DNA of 64,000 nt. Origin: Aequorivita sp. HC6-5. GTDB lineage: Bacteria > Bacteroidota > Bacteroidia > Flavobacteriales > Flavobacteriaceae. Positions within the stretch are counted from its first letter, which is position 1. Every line of letters starts with the position of its first letter. The notes beneath the pieces are model-generated. The model was not told where the DNA came from. It was given only the letters and a program-made list of their open reading frames with translations, and ran no database searches. The stretch spans positions 62,001 through 126,000 of the forward strand of contig CAJJCS010000002.1 in assembly GCA_905182755.1 (NCBI GenBank). The letters are read 5' to 3'. This document shows, piece after piece, positions 10,473-20,974 of this stretch. Made by a program: the position numbers and the translations under genes.

Positions 10473-11445
10473 ATGGATATTTCAAAATACAGTGATGCTC
10501 TAGTTGCACACCTAGCCAACAAGGTTACCCTAAAAGAGCCTGCGTCATTGTATGAACCTATTGATTACATACTCACTTTAGGAGGTAAACGCCTTCGCCC
10601 GGTGTTAACTTTGATGAGTGCAGATTTTTTTGGAGGAAATTACAAACAGGCTCTAGATGCTTCTCTTGCCGTAGAAATGTTTCATAATTTTTCTCTTGTT
10701 CATGATGATATCATGGACAATGCTCCACTTAGAAGGGGCCACCAAACGGTCCATGAGAAATGGGATGTCAATACAGGTATTTTATCTGGAGATGCCATGC
10801 TAATTTTAGCCTACCAACTTTTTGAAACCTACAGGCCAGAGGTATTTATGCAATTGGCAGTTTTGTTTAGTAAAACCGCTTTAGAGGTTTGTGAGGGCCA
10901 GCAATATGACGTTGATTTTGAAACAAGAAACGATGTTACCATTTCTGAGTACATTAAAATGATTGAATATAAAACAGCCGTGCTTATTGGCGCTTCTTTA
11001 CAAATGGGAGCTATTATTGCAGACGCTTCACAGTCTTGCCAAGAAAAAATATATGCCTTTGGGAAAAATTTAGGTATTGCATTTCAATTACAGGATGACT
11101 ACCTAGACGCCTTTGGAAACCCCTTGACTTTTGGAAACAAGTGGGAGGAGATATTATAGCCAACAAAAAAACATTTCTTTACTTAACGGCATTACAAAAA
11201 AGCACTCCCTTCTGAGGCCCAAGAACTTATCTTCATTGTTTGCAACTATGCCAAAAGATCCTTCAGATAAAATAACAGCTGTAAAAGAAATTTTTGTCTG
11301 CTCAGGAGCTGCAAAAGCTACCGAGGATGAAATAGCCAGGTACACCAACACATCAATTTCTTTATTACAAGACATTAAAATTTCACAGCAACACAAAGAC
11401 ACTCTAAAGAGCTTTGCTGATTTTTTAATGAACAGAAACGTCTAG
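10473..11445 (+). CDS. Polyprenyl (farnesyl/geranylgeranyl) diphosphate synthase, frameshifted
   Basis: GGKRLRP, LVHDDIMDNAPLRRG, FQLQDDYLD motifs; the sequence continues in other frames (SEAQEL.. / ..SLFATMPKDPSDKITAVKEIFVCSGA) after the stop at 11159. Confidence 0.88.
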
Positions 11446-11664
11446 GTTTTTCTCTAGATAAAAATTCTTACAAAAGCAATCCAAGGGCTTGTGTCCAAGA
11501 AAAACAAAAGCATTACAAAGCTAAAATTACTTGTTATTTTTTGAAGGGTCTTCATTAGAGATCGTTTATCATAATTAGTGCCATAAATATACGATTTCCA
11601 AAGATGTATTTTTAGGTATTTGTTGTATTTTTGCCTTGTTTTAAAACATCGCAGTATCCCAATT

Positions 11665-14412
11665 ATGGATAAATATTCTTTTCTAAATGCAATTCATCCC
11701 GAGCAAATTTCGGAACTATATTCTACGTACTTAAAAACTCCAGATGTTGTAGAGCCTAGTTGGCGTGCTTTTTTTCAAGGTTTTGACTTTGGAATAGAAA
11801 GCGGCAGTGTTACAGAAGGGCTTGGTATTACTGGTGCTGATTCTGTTCCCCAAAATGTATTAAATGAGTTTAAGGTTATAAAACTCATTGATGGCTATAG
11901 AACACGTGGGCACTTGTTTACCAAAACAAACCCAGTTCGAGAAAGAAGAAAATACCAACCCACATTAGCGCTTGAAAATTTTGGCCTGCAGCAATCAGAC
12001 CTGCAAACAGAATTTGAAGCAGGCTCCATTATTGGGCTTGGTAAAACAACCCTGGCAGTAATTGTAGGTCATCTTGAGGCTATTTATTGTAATTCTATTG
12101 GAGTTGAGTATATGTACATACGCAATCCAGAAGAAATTAAATGGATACAAAATTGGATCAACACCAATGACAATAGCCCTACATATTCTACTGAGCAACA
12201 AAAACACATACTAAAAAAATTAAATCAAACACTTTCATTTGAAACCTTCCTGCATTCTAAATATGTAGGCCAAAAGCGTTTTTCTATCGAGGGAGTAGAT
12301 GCACTTATTCCTGGGCTAGACACTTTAATTGAAAGAGGAGCAGAAAAAGGAGTAGAACAATTTGTGGTAGGAATGGCTCATAGAGGCCGTCTTAATGTCT
12401 TGACTAATATCTTCGGAAAATCTCCAGAGGATATATTTAGTGAGTTTGACTCTAAAGAATACGATGAGGCAGAACTATTTGATGGCGATGTTAAATACCA
12501 CATGGGCTGGACAAGTTTCAGAAAAACTGATGGAGGTAAACAGGTACGTATGGACTTGGCCCCAAACCCATCTCACCTGGAAGCAGTAAATGCTGTGGTT
12601 GGGGGTATTTCTAGAGCAAAAATAGACACAAAATTAGGTGGAGATGCTTCCAAAATATTGCCTATTTTAATTCATGGTGATGCCGCAGTAGCCGGCCAGG
12701 GTGTTGTGTATGAGTTTATTCAAATGGCGCAACTCGATGGATATAAAACAGGAGGAACCATACATATTGTTGCAAACAATCAAGTTGGTTTTACTACAAA
12801 TTATTTAGACGCACGTTCTTCAACCTATTGTACAGATATTGCTAAAGTAACCTTGTCTCCGGTATTGCATGTAAATGCAGATGATGTTGAGGCGGTGTGT
12901 CATGCCTTTAGTTTTGCACTAGATTTTAGGCTGCAATTTGGCCGTGATGTATTTCTAGATATTTTGGGGTACAGAAAGTATGGCCACAATGAGGGTGATG
13001 AGCCTCGTTTTACGCAACCTAAATTGTATAAAGCAATTGCAAAGCATCAAAACCCCAGAGATATTTACGCTGCAAAACTACTTCAAGAAAACAGCATAGA
13101 TGCAGGATATGTAAAACAGTTAGAGCTGCAATACAAAGAAGAGCTCGAAGATGATTTGCAGGCGTCTCGAAAAAAAGACAAAACGGTTATCACTAAAATA
13201 CTAGCTGATGACTGGAAAGGATATACCCTAGGAAGAGAAGAAGCTATTTTAACTCCTATAGACACAACATTTGCTCTAAAAAACCTAGATAAACTTGCTG
13301 ACGGGATCACAAAATTACCCGCAGATAAAAAGTTTATGCGTAAAATAGAGCGCATTATTGCAGATAGAAATAAACAATATACAGAGCGTAACACCTTAGA
13401 TTGGGCAATGGGAGAACTGTTGGCTTATGCTTCTTTAATGGAAGAAGGATTTGATGTTAGGATCTCTGGGCAAGATGTTGAGCGCGGTACCTTCTCTCAC
13501 AGGCATGCAGTTATAAAAACAGAAGAAGAAGGGGAGCGTATCAATCTTCATAATACTCTTGATGTACCAGGAAAGATGCATATCTACAACTCACTGCTCT
13601 CTGAGTATGCTGTTGTAGGGTTTGATTATGGGTATGCTATGGCAAGCCCTAAAACATTAACCATTTGGGAAGCCCAATTTGGAGACTTCTCAAACGGAGC
13701 GCAAATTATGTTGGATCAATACATATCTGCAGCAGAGAGTAAGTGGAAAACACAAAACGGCCTTGTGATGTTGTTGCCTCATGGATATGAAGCCCAAGGG
13801 TCCGAGCACTCTAGTGCCCGTATGGAGCGTTATCTTCAACTTTGCTCCCGTGATAATTTAATTTTGGCAGATGTTACAACACCTGCAAACTTTTTTCACC
13901 TGTTGCGCAGGCAAATGAAATGGAATTTCAGAAAACCACTTATTGTATTTACGCCAAAGAGTTTGTTACGTCATCCTCTTGTTGTATCTTCAAAAGAAGA
14001 ATTGGCCTTAGGAAGTTTCCAGGAAGTTATTGATGATCTGCAGGTAGATAAAAAAAATGTTACTTCTGTGGTATTTTGTACAGGTAAGTTTTACTATGAC
14101 CTTCTAGAGCGAAGAACACAAGACAAAAGAGAAGATGTAGCCATTGTGCGCATAGAGCAGTTGTTTCCATTGCCAACACAGCAGTTGGAGGCTATCATTG
14201 CCACATATACTAATGCCAAAGAATATGTTTGGGCACAAGAAGAGCCAAAAAACATGGGCGCTTGGGGATTCATGTTAATGAATTTTGATAGCGTACCACT
14301 GCGCCTTGCATCAAGAAGAGTGTATAGCTCTCCTGCAGCAGGAAGTAGTACACGCTCTAAGGCAAGACATAAAGAAGTAATTGACAGTGTTTTTCAAACA
14401 CCAAAAAAATAA
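11665..14412 (+). CDS. sucA: 2-oxoglutarate dehydrogenase E1 component
   Basis: MDKYSFLNAIHPEQISELYSTY.., GMAHRGRLNVL, GDAAVAGQGVVYE, GYEAQGSEHSSARMERYLQL. Confidence 0.97.
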   Translation: MDKYSFLNAIHPEQISELYSTYLKTPDVVEPSWRAFFQGFDFGIESGSVTEGLGITGADSVPQNVLNEFKVIKLIDGYRTRGHLFTKTNPVRERRKYQPTLALENFGLQQSDLQTEFEAGSIIGLGKTTLAVIVGHLEAIYCNSIGVEYMYIRNPEEIKWIQNWINTNDNSPTYSTEQQKHILKKLNQTLSFETFLHSKYVGQKRFSIEGVDALIPGLDTLIERGAEKGVEQFVVGMAHRGRLNVLTNIFGKSPEDIFSEFDSKEYDEAELFDGDVKYHMGWTSFRKTDGGKQVRMDLAPNPSHLEAVNAVVGGISRAKIDTKLGGDASKILPILIHGDAAVAGQGVVYEFIQMAQLDGYKTGGTIHIVANNQVGFTTNYLDARSSTYCTDIAKVTLSPVLHVNADDVEAVCHAFSFALDFRLQFGRDVFLDILGYRKYGHNEGDEPRFTQPKLYKAIAKHQNPRDIYAAKLLQENSIDAGYVKQLELQYKEELEDDLQASRKKDKTVITKILADDWKGYTLGREEAILTPIDTTFALKNLDKLADGITKLPADKKFMRKIERIIADRNKQYTERNTLDWAMGELLAYASLMEEGFDVRISGQDVERGTFSHRHAVIKTEEEGERINLHNTLDVPGKMHIYNSLLSEYAVVGFDYGYAMASPKTLTIWEAQFGDFSNGAQIMLDQYISAAESKWKTQNGLVMLLPHGYEAQGSEHSSARMERYLQLCSRDNLILADVTTPANFFHLLRRQMKWNFRKPLIVFTPKSLLRHPLVVSSKEELALGSFQEVIDDLQVDKKNVTSVVFCTGKFYYDLLERRTQDKREDVAIVRIEQLFPLPTQQLEAIIATYTNAKEYVWAQEEPKNMGAWGFMLMNFDSVPLRLASRRVYSSPAAGSSTRSKARHKEVIDSVFQTPKK

Positions 14413-14519
14413 GCCACTGCTCAGAATTAATTAGCATTAATTTTTCTGAACTTTGAGTATATTAAAACAGAATTAAGTACTAAAATTTTGACGCGAGTCG
14501 AAACCATAACAGACATACT

Positions 14520-15734
14520 ATGTTAGAAATGAAAGTTCCTTCACCGGGAGAATCTATTACCGAAGTAGAAATAGCTCAATGGCTAGTTCAAGACGGAGAT
14601 TATGTAGAGAAAGATCAAGCAATTGCTGAGGTTGATAGTGATAAGGCAACACTAGAACTTCCAGCAGAGGCAAGTGGTATTATTACATTAAAAGCAGAAG
14701 AAGGTGATGCTGTTGCCGTTGGAGCTGTAGTTTGTTTAATTGACACAACTGCTGCCAAGCCAGAAGGTACTTCAGCAAATACAGATACTCCAAATGCAGA
14801 GAAACAGCCTGCAAAAGCTGCTGCAATACAAACACCACCGGCCACAAAAGAATCTTACGCGACAGGAACGCCATCTCCAGCGGCAAAAAAGATTTTAGAT
14901 GAAAAATCAATTGCATCCACAAGTGTTTCTGGTACGGGAAGAGATGGCCGTATTACAAAGCATGATGCTCTTAATGCAGTTCCATCTATGGGATCTGTTG
15001 GTTCTAAAATTAGAGGGGAGTCTAGAACAAAACTTTCAATGTTGCGCAGAAAAGTAGCAGAACGTTTGGTAGAGGCAAAAAACACAACGGCAATGTTAAC
15101 CACCTTTAATGAGGTTGATATGGGGCCAATATTTGCACTTAGAAAAGAGTATAAAGAAACCTTTAAAGCAAAACACGGGGTGGGTCTTGGGTTTATGTCC
15201 TTCTTTACACTTGCAGTGGTTCGTGCCTTAGAATTATATCCATCAGTAAACAGTATGATTGATGGTAAGGAAATGCTTACGTATGATTATAAAGATATCT
15301 CTATAGCCGTATCTGGACCAAAAGGACTTATGGTGCCAGTGATAAGAAACGCAGAAGATTTAACCTTTAGAGGTGTTGAGGCTGAAGTGAAAAGATTGGC
15401 AATTCGTGCTCGTGATGGACAAATTACCGTAGATGAAATGACAGGCGGAACATTTACCATTTCTAATGGAGGTGTTTTTGGAAGCATGCTTTCTACGCCT
15501 ATTATTAACCCTCCGCAATCTGGTATTTTAGGAATGCACAACATTGTAGAGCGTCCAGTGGTTAAAGACGGAGCTGTTGTTATTGCTCCTATTATGTTTG
15601 TAGCACTTAGTTATGACCACCGTATTATAGACGGTAAAGAATCTGTAGGTTTCTTGGTAGCTGTTAAGGAGGCCCTTGAAAATCCAACAGAGTTATTGAT
15701 GCAATCAGATGTTAAAAAAGCCTTAGAGCTTTAA
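14520..15734 (+). CDS. odhB: Dihydrolipoyllysine-residue succinyltransferase (2-OGDH E2)
   Basis: Lipoyl domain ([14 protein letters not shown]), E3-binding domain, catalytic [12 protein letters not shown]; directly after sucA. Confidence 0.97.
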   Translation: MLEMKVPSPGESITEVEIAQWLVQDGDYVEKDQAIAEVDSDKATLELPAEASGIITLKAEEGDAVAVGAVVCLIDTTAAKPEGTSANTDTPNAEKQPAKAAAIQTPPATKESYATGTPSPAAKKILDEKSIASTSVSGTGRDGRITKHDALNAVPSMGSVGSKIRGESRTKLSMLRRKVAERLVEAKNTTAMLTTFNEVDMGPIFALRKEYKETFKAKHGVGLGFMSFFTLAVVRALELYPSVNSMIDGKEMLTYDYKDISIAVSGPKGLMVPVIRNAEDLTFRGVEAEVKRLAIRARDGQITVDEMTGGTFTISNGGVFGSMLSTPIINPPQSGILGMHNIVERPVVKDGAVVIAPIMFVALSYDHRIIDGKESVGFLVAVKEALENPTELLMQSDVKKALEL

Positions 15735-15751
15735 TATAAAATAGTCTTCAT

Positions 15752-15786
15752 AAAAAAGGCTCATACAGTGTATGAGCCTTTTTTTA
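15752..15786. terminator. Intrinsic terminator after odhB
   Basis: AAAAAAGGCTCATACA-gtg-TATGAGCCTTTTTTT. Confidence 0.85.
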
Positions 15787-15819
15787 TACTAAGATGTTGA
15801 TACAGGTATTTAAGACAAC

Positions 15820-16254
15820 TTATTTGAGATACATGCAATTGCGGCCATAGTCTATAACGGCGCTGTGTTTTTTTAAATAATCTGCCCCTAGAATGCCGTG
15901 AACTATTGTAGGATCTACCTTAGAGATTGCTTTGTTAACGTGAGACAAATCAAACAGTACAAAAGAGATGTTTTTTGTGAGATACCCCTCTAGTTCCAGA
16001 ACATTGTTTAAGGCAAGTGCGGTTTTCATGTTTGAGTCTCCGGCGCCGGCTGCAATTACATCACTTTGCTGTTGGGTGAGATTAAAAATGCCAGCATGCT
16101 CAAACCCAACACAGCTCGATGAGGCACCTGTATCTATAATAAAAACACCCTTTTTGGCATTTAGTTTGACGCGGCAGGTATAATGGCCAGTGGTCATTTT
16201 ACGCAATACAATTCTTTGAAAACCTTTGCCCTCTAATAAATTTCTTAACTGCAC
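15820..16254 (-). CDS. Retropepsin-like (clan AA) aspartic protease
   Basis: 144 aa; FIIDTGASSSCVG catalytic motif and GILGADYLKKHSAVIDY. Confidence 0.85.
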   Translation of the reverse strand: MQLRNLLEGKGFQRIVLRKMTTGHYTCRVKLNAKKGVFIIDTGASSSCVGFEHAGIFNLTQQQSDVIAAGAGDSNMKTALALNNVLELEGYLTKNISFVLFDLSHVNKAISKVDPTIVHGILGADYLKKHSAVIDYGRNCMYLK

Positions 16255-16267
16255 GGTATTTTTTTAA

Positions 16268-16297
16268 CAAATATAGCAAACAAAATAGCTAGCTTTG
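16268..16297. promoter_or_regulatory. Divergent -7 elements for the aspartic protease (-) and tatD (+)
   Basis: CAAATATA at 16268-16275 (minus TATATTTG) and TAGCTTTG at 16290-16297 (plus), both TAnnTTTG. Confidence 0.5.
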
Positions 16298-16302
16298 CAA
16301 TC

Positions 16303-17067
16303 ATGTTAACAGACACACATACACACTTATACAGCGAGGCTTTTGATTTGGATAGAGACACTGTGATGCAACAGGCGAAGGATAGGGGAGTTTCACGGTT
16401 TTTTATTCCTGCTATAGATTCTAGCTACGCAAAAGCAATGTATGATTTAGAAGCATCCTATCCAGAGTGTGTGCATTTAATGATGGGATTACACCCTACC
16501 TCTGTTAAAGAAAATTACAAAGAAGAATTAGCCTTTGTAGTAAAAGAGCTTGAAAGGCGAAGTTTTGTTGCCATTGGTGAGATCGGGATTGATTTGTATT
16601 GGGACACCAGTACCTTGGAAATACAAAGAGACGCTTTTGTTTTTCAAATCAGGTTAGCCAAAAAGTATAAGCTACCTATAGTTATCCATTGCAGAGATGC
16701 TTTTGACCAAGTTTTTGAAGTATTAGAGCAAGAAAAAGGGGATGATTTGTTCGGTATATTTCATTGTTTTACCGGCAGCTTGGCCCAAGCAAAACAGGCC
16801 ATTGGGTATAACATGAAATTGGGTATTGGCGGAGTTGTTACGTTTAAAAATGGCAAGATTGATCAGTTTCTCAATCAAATTGATATAAAACACATTGTTT
16901 TAGAAACAGATGCGCCCTACCTTTCACCCGCACCACATAGAGGCAAAAGAAACCAAAGCAGTTACCTATCTTTGATTGCAAGTAAAGTAAGTACCTTGTA
17001 TGATATTTCTGAAGCACAAGTAGCAGAAATAACTACAGCAAATGCGGCAGCAATTTTTAAGATTTAA
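16303..17067 (+). CDS. TatD family metal-dependent DNase/hydrolase
   Basis: DTHTHLYS, GEIGIDLYWD, IVIHCRDAFDQ, LETDAPYLSPAPHRGKRN. Confidence 0.95.
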   Translation: MLTDTHTHLYSEAFDLDRDTVMQQAKDRGVSRFFIPAIDSSYAKAMYDLEASYPECVHLMMGLHPTSVKENYKEELAFVVKELERRSFVAIGEIGIDLYWDTSTLEIQRDAFVFQIRLAKKYKLPIVIHCRDAFDQVFEVLEQEKGDDLFGIFHCFTGSLAQAKQAIGYNMKLGIGGVVTFKNGKIDQFLNQIDIKHIVLETDAPYLSPAPHRGKRNQSSYLSLIASKVSTLYDISEAQVAEITTANAAAIFKI

Positions 17068-17082
17068 CACACCTATTATATT

Positions 17083-18111
17083 ATGACTACCCAAACAAGC
17101 ACTATTTTATTAATCTATACCGGCGGTACTATTGGTATGATAAAAGATTCTGAAACAGGTAGTCTTAAAAATTTCAATTTTAATGACCTGCTCAAACACA
17201 TACCTGAGCTTAATTTATTGGACTGTACCATAGACACCCAAAGCTTTGAGGCTCCTATTGATAGCTCAAATATGGGGCCTGTATATTGGCAACAATTAGT
17301 AAGCATTATAGAAAACCAGTATGATCATTTTGATGGTTTTGTAGTCTTGCATGGCAGCGATACAATGTCTTACACCGCCTCTGCAGTAAGTTTTATGTTG
17401 GAGAACCTGGCCAAGCCAGTTATTTTTACTGGATCTCAACTACCTATTGGAGATTTGCGCACAGATGCAAAAGAAAACTTGATTACCTCCATACAACTTG
17501 CGGCTTTAAAACAAGACAATGTCTCTGTTATTAAGGAGGTTGGTTTGTATTTTGAATATAAATTATATAGAGCCAACCGTACCACCAAGATAAATGCAGA
17601 GCATTTTGAGGCTTTTGCCTCTTTAAATTACCCTGCATTGGCTCAAAGTGGAGTGAACCTCTCTATAGATTACAACGCTTTGCTTGTACCCGAGAATAAA
17701 CCCTTGTTGGTCCATAAAGAGTTGGAGCCAAAAATACTGCTGGTTAAAATGTTTCCAGGGATTACTCAGCAAATGGTGACCCATCTATTTAATGTAGATA
17801 TGTTTAAGGGGCTTGTTATAGAAACCTATGGGACCGGAAATTTAACAACCCAAGGCTGGTTTATCACTGCATTAAAAAAAGTTGTAGACTCAGGAATTCC
17901 CGTTGTTAATGTAACCCAGTGCTCTGGAGGGAGTGTTGTGATGGGCCTTTATGAAACTAGTGCCGAATTAAAAAACATGGGCGTTATAAGCGGTAAAGAC
18001 ATAACCACAGAGGCTGCCCTAACAAAATTAATGTACTTACTGGCCATTGAAGATTCTCAAAAAGATTTTAAAACCCTCTTTGAGACCTCTCTTAGAGGAG
18101 AAATGAGTTAA
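17083..18111 (+). CDS. Type I L-asparaginase
   Basis: TILLIYTGGTIGMI and VLHGSDTMSYTASAVSFML active-site motifs. Confidence 0.95.
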   Translation: MTTQTSTILLIYTGGTIGMIKDSETGSLKNFNFNDLLKHIPELNLLDCTIDTQSFEAPIDSSNMGPVYWQQLVSIIENQYDHFDGFVVLHGSDTMSYTASAVSFMLENLAKPVIFTGSQLPIGDLRTDAKENLITSIQLAALKQDNVSVIKEVGLYFEYKLYRANRTTKINAEHFEAFASLNYPALAQSGVNLSIDYNALLVPENKPLLVHKELEPKILLVKMFPGITQQMVTHLFNVDMFKGLVIETYGTGNLTTQGWFITALKKVVDSGIPVVNVTQCSGGSVVMGLYETSAELKNMGVISGKDITTEAALTKLMYLLAIEDSQKDFKTLFETSLRGEMS

Positions 18112-18173
18112 TATTTCAATAAAATTGTGCCCAGTGAAATATAAAAAATTGTTTCTTTGCAAAACAAAAAAAT

Positions 18174-18258
18174 AGAGAGGTGGCCGAGTGGCTTAAGGCG
18201 CACGCTTGGAAAGCGTGTATACGGCAACGTATCGAGGGTTCGAATCCCTTCCTCTCTG
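18174..18258 (+). tRNA. tRNA-Ser (GGA)
   Basis: AGAGAGG/CCTCTCT acceptor stem, anticodon loop TTGGAAA, variable arm, GAGGGTTCGAATCCCTT T-arm. Confidence 0.95.
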
Positions 18259-18547
18259 CAAGGGTATATCCAGCAATAAAATCTATGTGTTTTTAATAAT
18301 AAAGGCAGGGGCTTAAAAAAGGTGTTTGTCTTAATTATTGGTACAGAAATTGATGTTGTTTATATAGAGTATGATACATTGTATTTTAGTAAATAGTTAG
18401 TAATTAGAGGGTATGAGCTTCTGAGACATAATAATTAACATAAAATGCAATAGCAACCCTAAAATTCTTGTTTTTTACACAATTATTTTTATATCTTTAA
18501 AACCTAAATTTAACTAAAAATTAAAATTAAACTTTAAGTCTATACCA

Positions 18548-19336
18548 ATGAAAAAATTATTTTCTATTATGGCAATTGCCGCACTAGTTTTCGCGGGATC
18601 TTTAACAGCAAACGCTACAGCGCCAACAACTTCAACCTCACTAGTAGCAGCATCTACGATAACTCTTGTACAAGATGATGCAGCCCAGGAGGTAGATAAC
18701 AGAACATGGCACCAGAAACTAAAAGAACGTTTCATACAAGGGGGTCCTGGTTTTATGGGAATTGTACTAGTATGTTTAATACTAGGTCTTGCTATGGCAA
18801 TTGAAAGAATTATATTTTTAAACCTCTCTACTACAGACACTCAAAAATTAGCTGAAGGTGTAGAAGAGGCCTTAAAAAGTGGTGGTGTAGAAGCTGCAAA
18901 AGAGGTATGCAGAAACACTAAAGGACCTGTAGCATCTATCTACTATCAAGGGTTAGAGCGTGCAGATGAGAGTATTGAAGCTGCAGAAAAAGCGGTTGTA
19001 GCCTACGGAGGTGTACAAATGGGACAACTAGAGAAAAATGTTTCTTGGGTATCACTATTTATCGCATTGGCTCCAATGCTTGGTTTCATGGGTACCGTAA
19101 TTGGTATGATTACAGCCTTTGACAAAATTGAAGCAGCTGGAGACATGAATCCTTCACTTGTAGCAGGTGGTATTAAAGTAGCCTTGTTAACAACAGTATT
19201 TGGACTTGTTGTAGCGATTATACTTCAAATCTTTTATAATTACATTATTGCAAAAATTGACAGTATTGTAAACTCTATGGAAGACGCATCAATTACTCTA
19301 ATTGATATGTTGATTGACTACAAAAACAAAAAATAA
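18548..19336 (+). CDS. MotA/TolQ/ExbB proton channel family protein
   Basis: Three TM segments; LAPMLGFMGTVIGMITAFDKI signature. Confidence 0.93.
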   Translation: MKKLFSIMAIAALVFAGSLTANATAPTTSTSLVAASTITLVQDDAAQEVDNRTWHQKLKERFIQGGPGFMGIVLVCLILGLAMAIERIIFLNLSTTDTQKLAEGVEEALKSGGVEAAKEVCRNTKGPVASIYYQGLERADESIEAAEKAVVAYGGVQMGQLEKNVSWVSLFIALAPMLGFMGTVIGMITAFDKIEAAGDMNPSLVAGGIKVALLTTVFGLVVAIILQIFYNYIIAKIDSIVNSMEDASITLIDMLIDYKNKK

Positions 19337-19355
19337 TCTTTAAAAGAACCAAACA

Positions 19356-19787
19356 ATGGGTTTACATAAAATTTCTAAAATAGTAGCTTTAGTTCTTGGT
19401 GTGGCTGGTGTCCTTCTTTGGGGGATGTTGATGATAAAAGGAGATGAAGCTGTAATAGCTAGTGGAGGAGAGGGTCTAGATTCTTTTCTTTATGTAGCGT
19501 ATTTAACTTTTGCAATATTACTCATAACTGTTGTGATTTTTGTTGTTAAAGGTATACTAGGGGGTGATGTTAAAAAGACACTTATGTCTGTAGGTGCCTT
19601 TTTGCTGATATTTGTTATTTCTTATGTAATGGCCGATGGAGTAGAATCCTTCACCAAAGACGGAGAGTTAGTAACAGCTCAAACCTCAAGATATATAGGT
19701 ACAGGACTTTACGCCTTTTACATTTTGTCTGTGGTAGCAGTTATCGCAATGGCATTTAGTGGAGTAAAAAAATTAACAACTCGATAA
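19356..19787 (+). CDS. Conserved membrane protein between exbB- and exbD-like genes
   Basis: 143 aa, four predicted hydrophobic segments, tightly spaced in the operon. Confidence 0.7.
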   Translation: MGLHKISKIVALVLGVAGVLLWGMLMIKGDEAVIASGGEGLDSFLYVAYLTFAILLITVVIFVVKGILGGDVKKTLMSVGAFLLIFVISYVMADGVESFTKDGELVTAQTSRYIGTGLYAFYILSVVAVIAMAFSGVKKLTTR

Positions 19788-19788
19788 T

Positions 19789-20391
19789 ATGGGAAGAAGA
19801 GCAACACCAGAGGTGAATGCTGGTTCTATGGCAGATATTGCGTTTCTATTACTTATCTTTTTTCTGGTAACAACTACCATAGAAAAAGACAAAGGAATTG
19901 CACGTCAATTACCGCCAAAGCAAGATGAACAACCTCCAGTAGATATTAAAGAAAAGAACATTTTTGTTGTTACTGTAAATAAAGAAGATCAAATTCTTGC
20001 AGACAACGAGCTTATGGATATTCAAGATATTAGGCAAGCAGCTATTTCTTTTTTAGATAATGGTGGTGATGGCACTTGTAACTATTGTAAAGGCGAAAAA
20101 GATCTTGCATCTTCAGACAATCCAGAGAAAGCTATTATCACAGTAAAGAGCGATAGAGAGACCTCTTATAAGACCTATATTCAGGTCCAAAATGAACTCG
20201 TAGCTGCCTATAATTTCTTACGAGATAGAGAATCTGAGCGATTGTTTGGGTTCAAGTTCACGAAAGTGAAAAGTGCAATAGCTACTGGTGATTATAAAGG
20301 GAATGAAGAAAGAGCTCAAACAAAACTAAAAGAAATTCAAGCGCTTTTTCCGATGAAATTATCTGAAGCAGAAGCAAAAAAATCTCAATAA
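19789..20391 (+). CDS. ExbD/TolR family biopolymer transport protein
   Basis: Single N-terminal TM with SMADIAFLLLIFFLVTT; periplasmic region with a CxxC (TCNYCKG). Confidence 0.9.
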   Translation: MGRRATPEVNAGSMADIAFLLLIFFLVTTTIEKDKGIARQLPPKQDEQPPVDIKEKNIFVVTVNKEDQILADNELMDIQDIRQAAISFLDNGGDGTCNYCKGEKDLASSDNPEKAIITVKSDRETSYKTYIQVQNELVAAYNFLRDRESERLFGFKFTKVKSAIATGDYKGNEERAQTKLKEIQALFPMKLSEAEAKKSQ

Positions 20392-20405
20392 TAAAAAACA
20401 GTTTT

Positions 20406-20879
20406 ATGTCTAAGTTTAATAAGAAAAAAGGCGGTGAATTGCCTGCAGTAAATACAGCATCCCTTCCAGATATTGTATTTATGTTATTGTTTTTCTTTAT
20501 GGTAGTAACTGTATTGAGAAAAGATAATATGCTGGTGCAACAAAAACTTCCTAAGGCAGATCAAGTTGAAAAACTAAAGAAAGATCGTTCTGTTTTTATT
20601 TATGCTGGAAAACCAAGTTCTCGATATAAAGAGAAGTTTGGTACCGAAGGAAAAATACAAATAGGAGATAAGTATACTGATATTAACTCTCTTGAATTTG
20701 CTTTGTCTGAAGCAAGAACCAAGTTAATACCAGAACTACAAGGAAAGGTTGTTGTTGGCTTAAAGGTGGATGAACAAACCAACGTAGGTTTGCTTCAAGA
20801 CGTCAAAGAAAAACTACGAGATCTTAATATGGTGAAAATTATTTATATCACTGCACCAGGTAACGACGTGCAACAGTAA
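20406..20879 (+). CDS. ExbD/TolR family biopolymer transport protein
   Basis: NTASLPDIVFMLLFFFMVVTVLR TM signature. Confidence 0.9.
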   Translation: MSKFNKKKGGELPAVNTASLPDIVFMLLFFFMVVTVLRKDNMLVQQKLPKADQVEKLKKDRSVFIYAGKPSSRYKEKFGTEGKIQIGDKYTDINSLEFALSEARTKLIPELQGKVVVGLKVDEQTNVGLLQDVKEKLRDLNMVKIIYITAPGNDVQQ

Positions 20880-20901
20880 ATAGATATCATATTACAAATA
20901 C

Positions 20902-20937
20902 AAACGCTTTTTCTATTTTTAGAAAAGGCGTTTTTTT
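20902..20937 (+). terminator. Intrinsic terminator after the exbD operon
   Basis: AAACGCTTTTTCTA...TAGAAAAGGCGTTTTTTT. Confidence 0.7.
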
Positions 20938-20974
20938 ATTTCACAAGCATTTAAAATTCGATTATATTTAGCCC

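Noticed and set aside
14683-14922. Leu/Gln-rich minus-strand ORF
   Set aside because: Antisense to the odhB lipoyl linker; no start context, family similarity or promoter.
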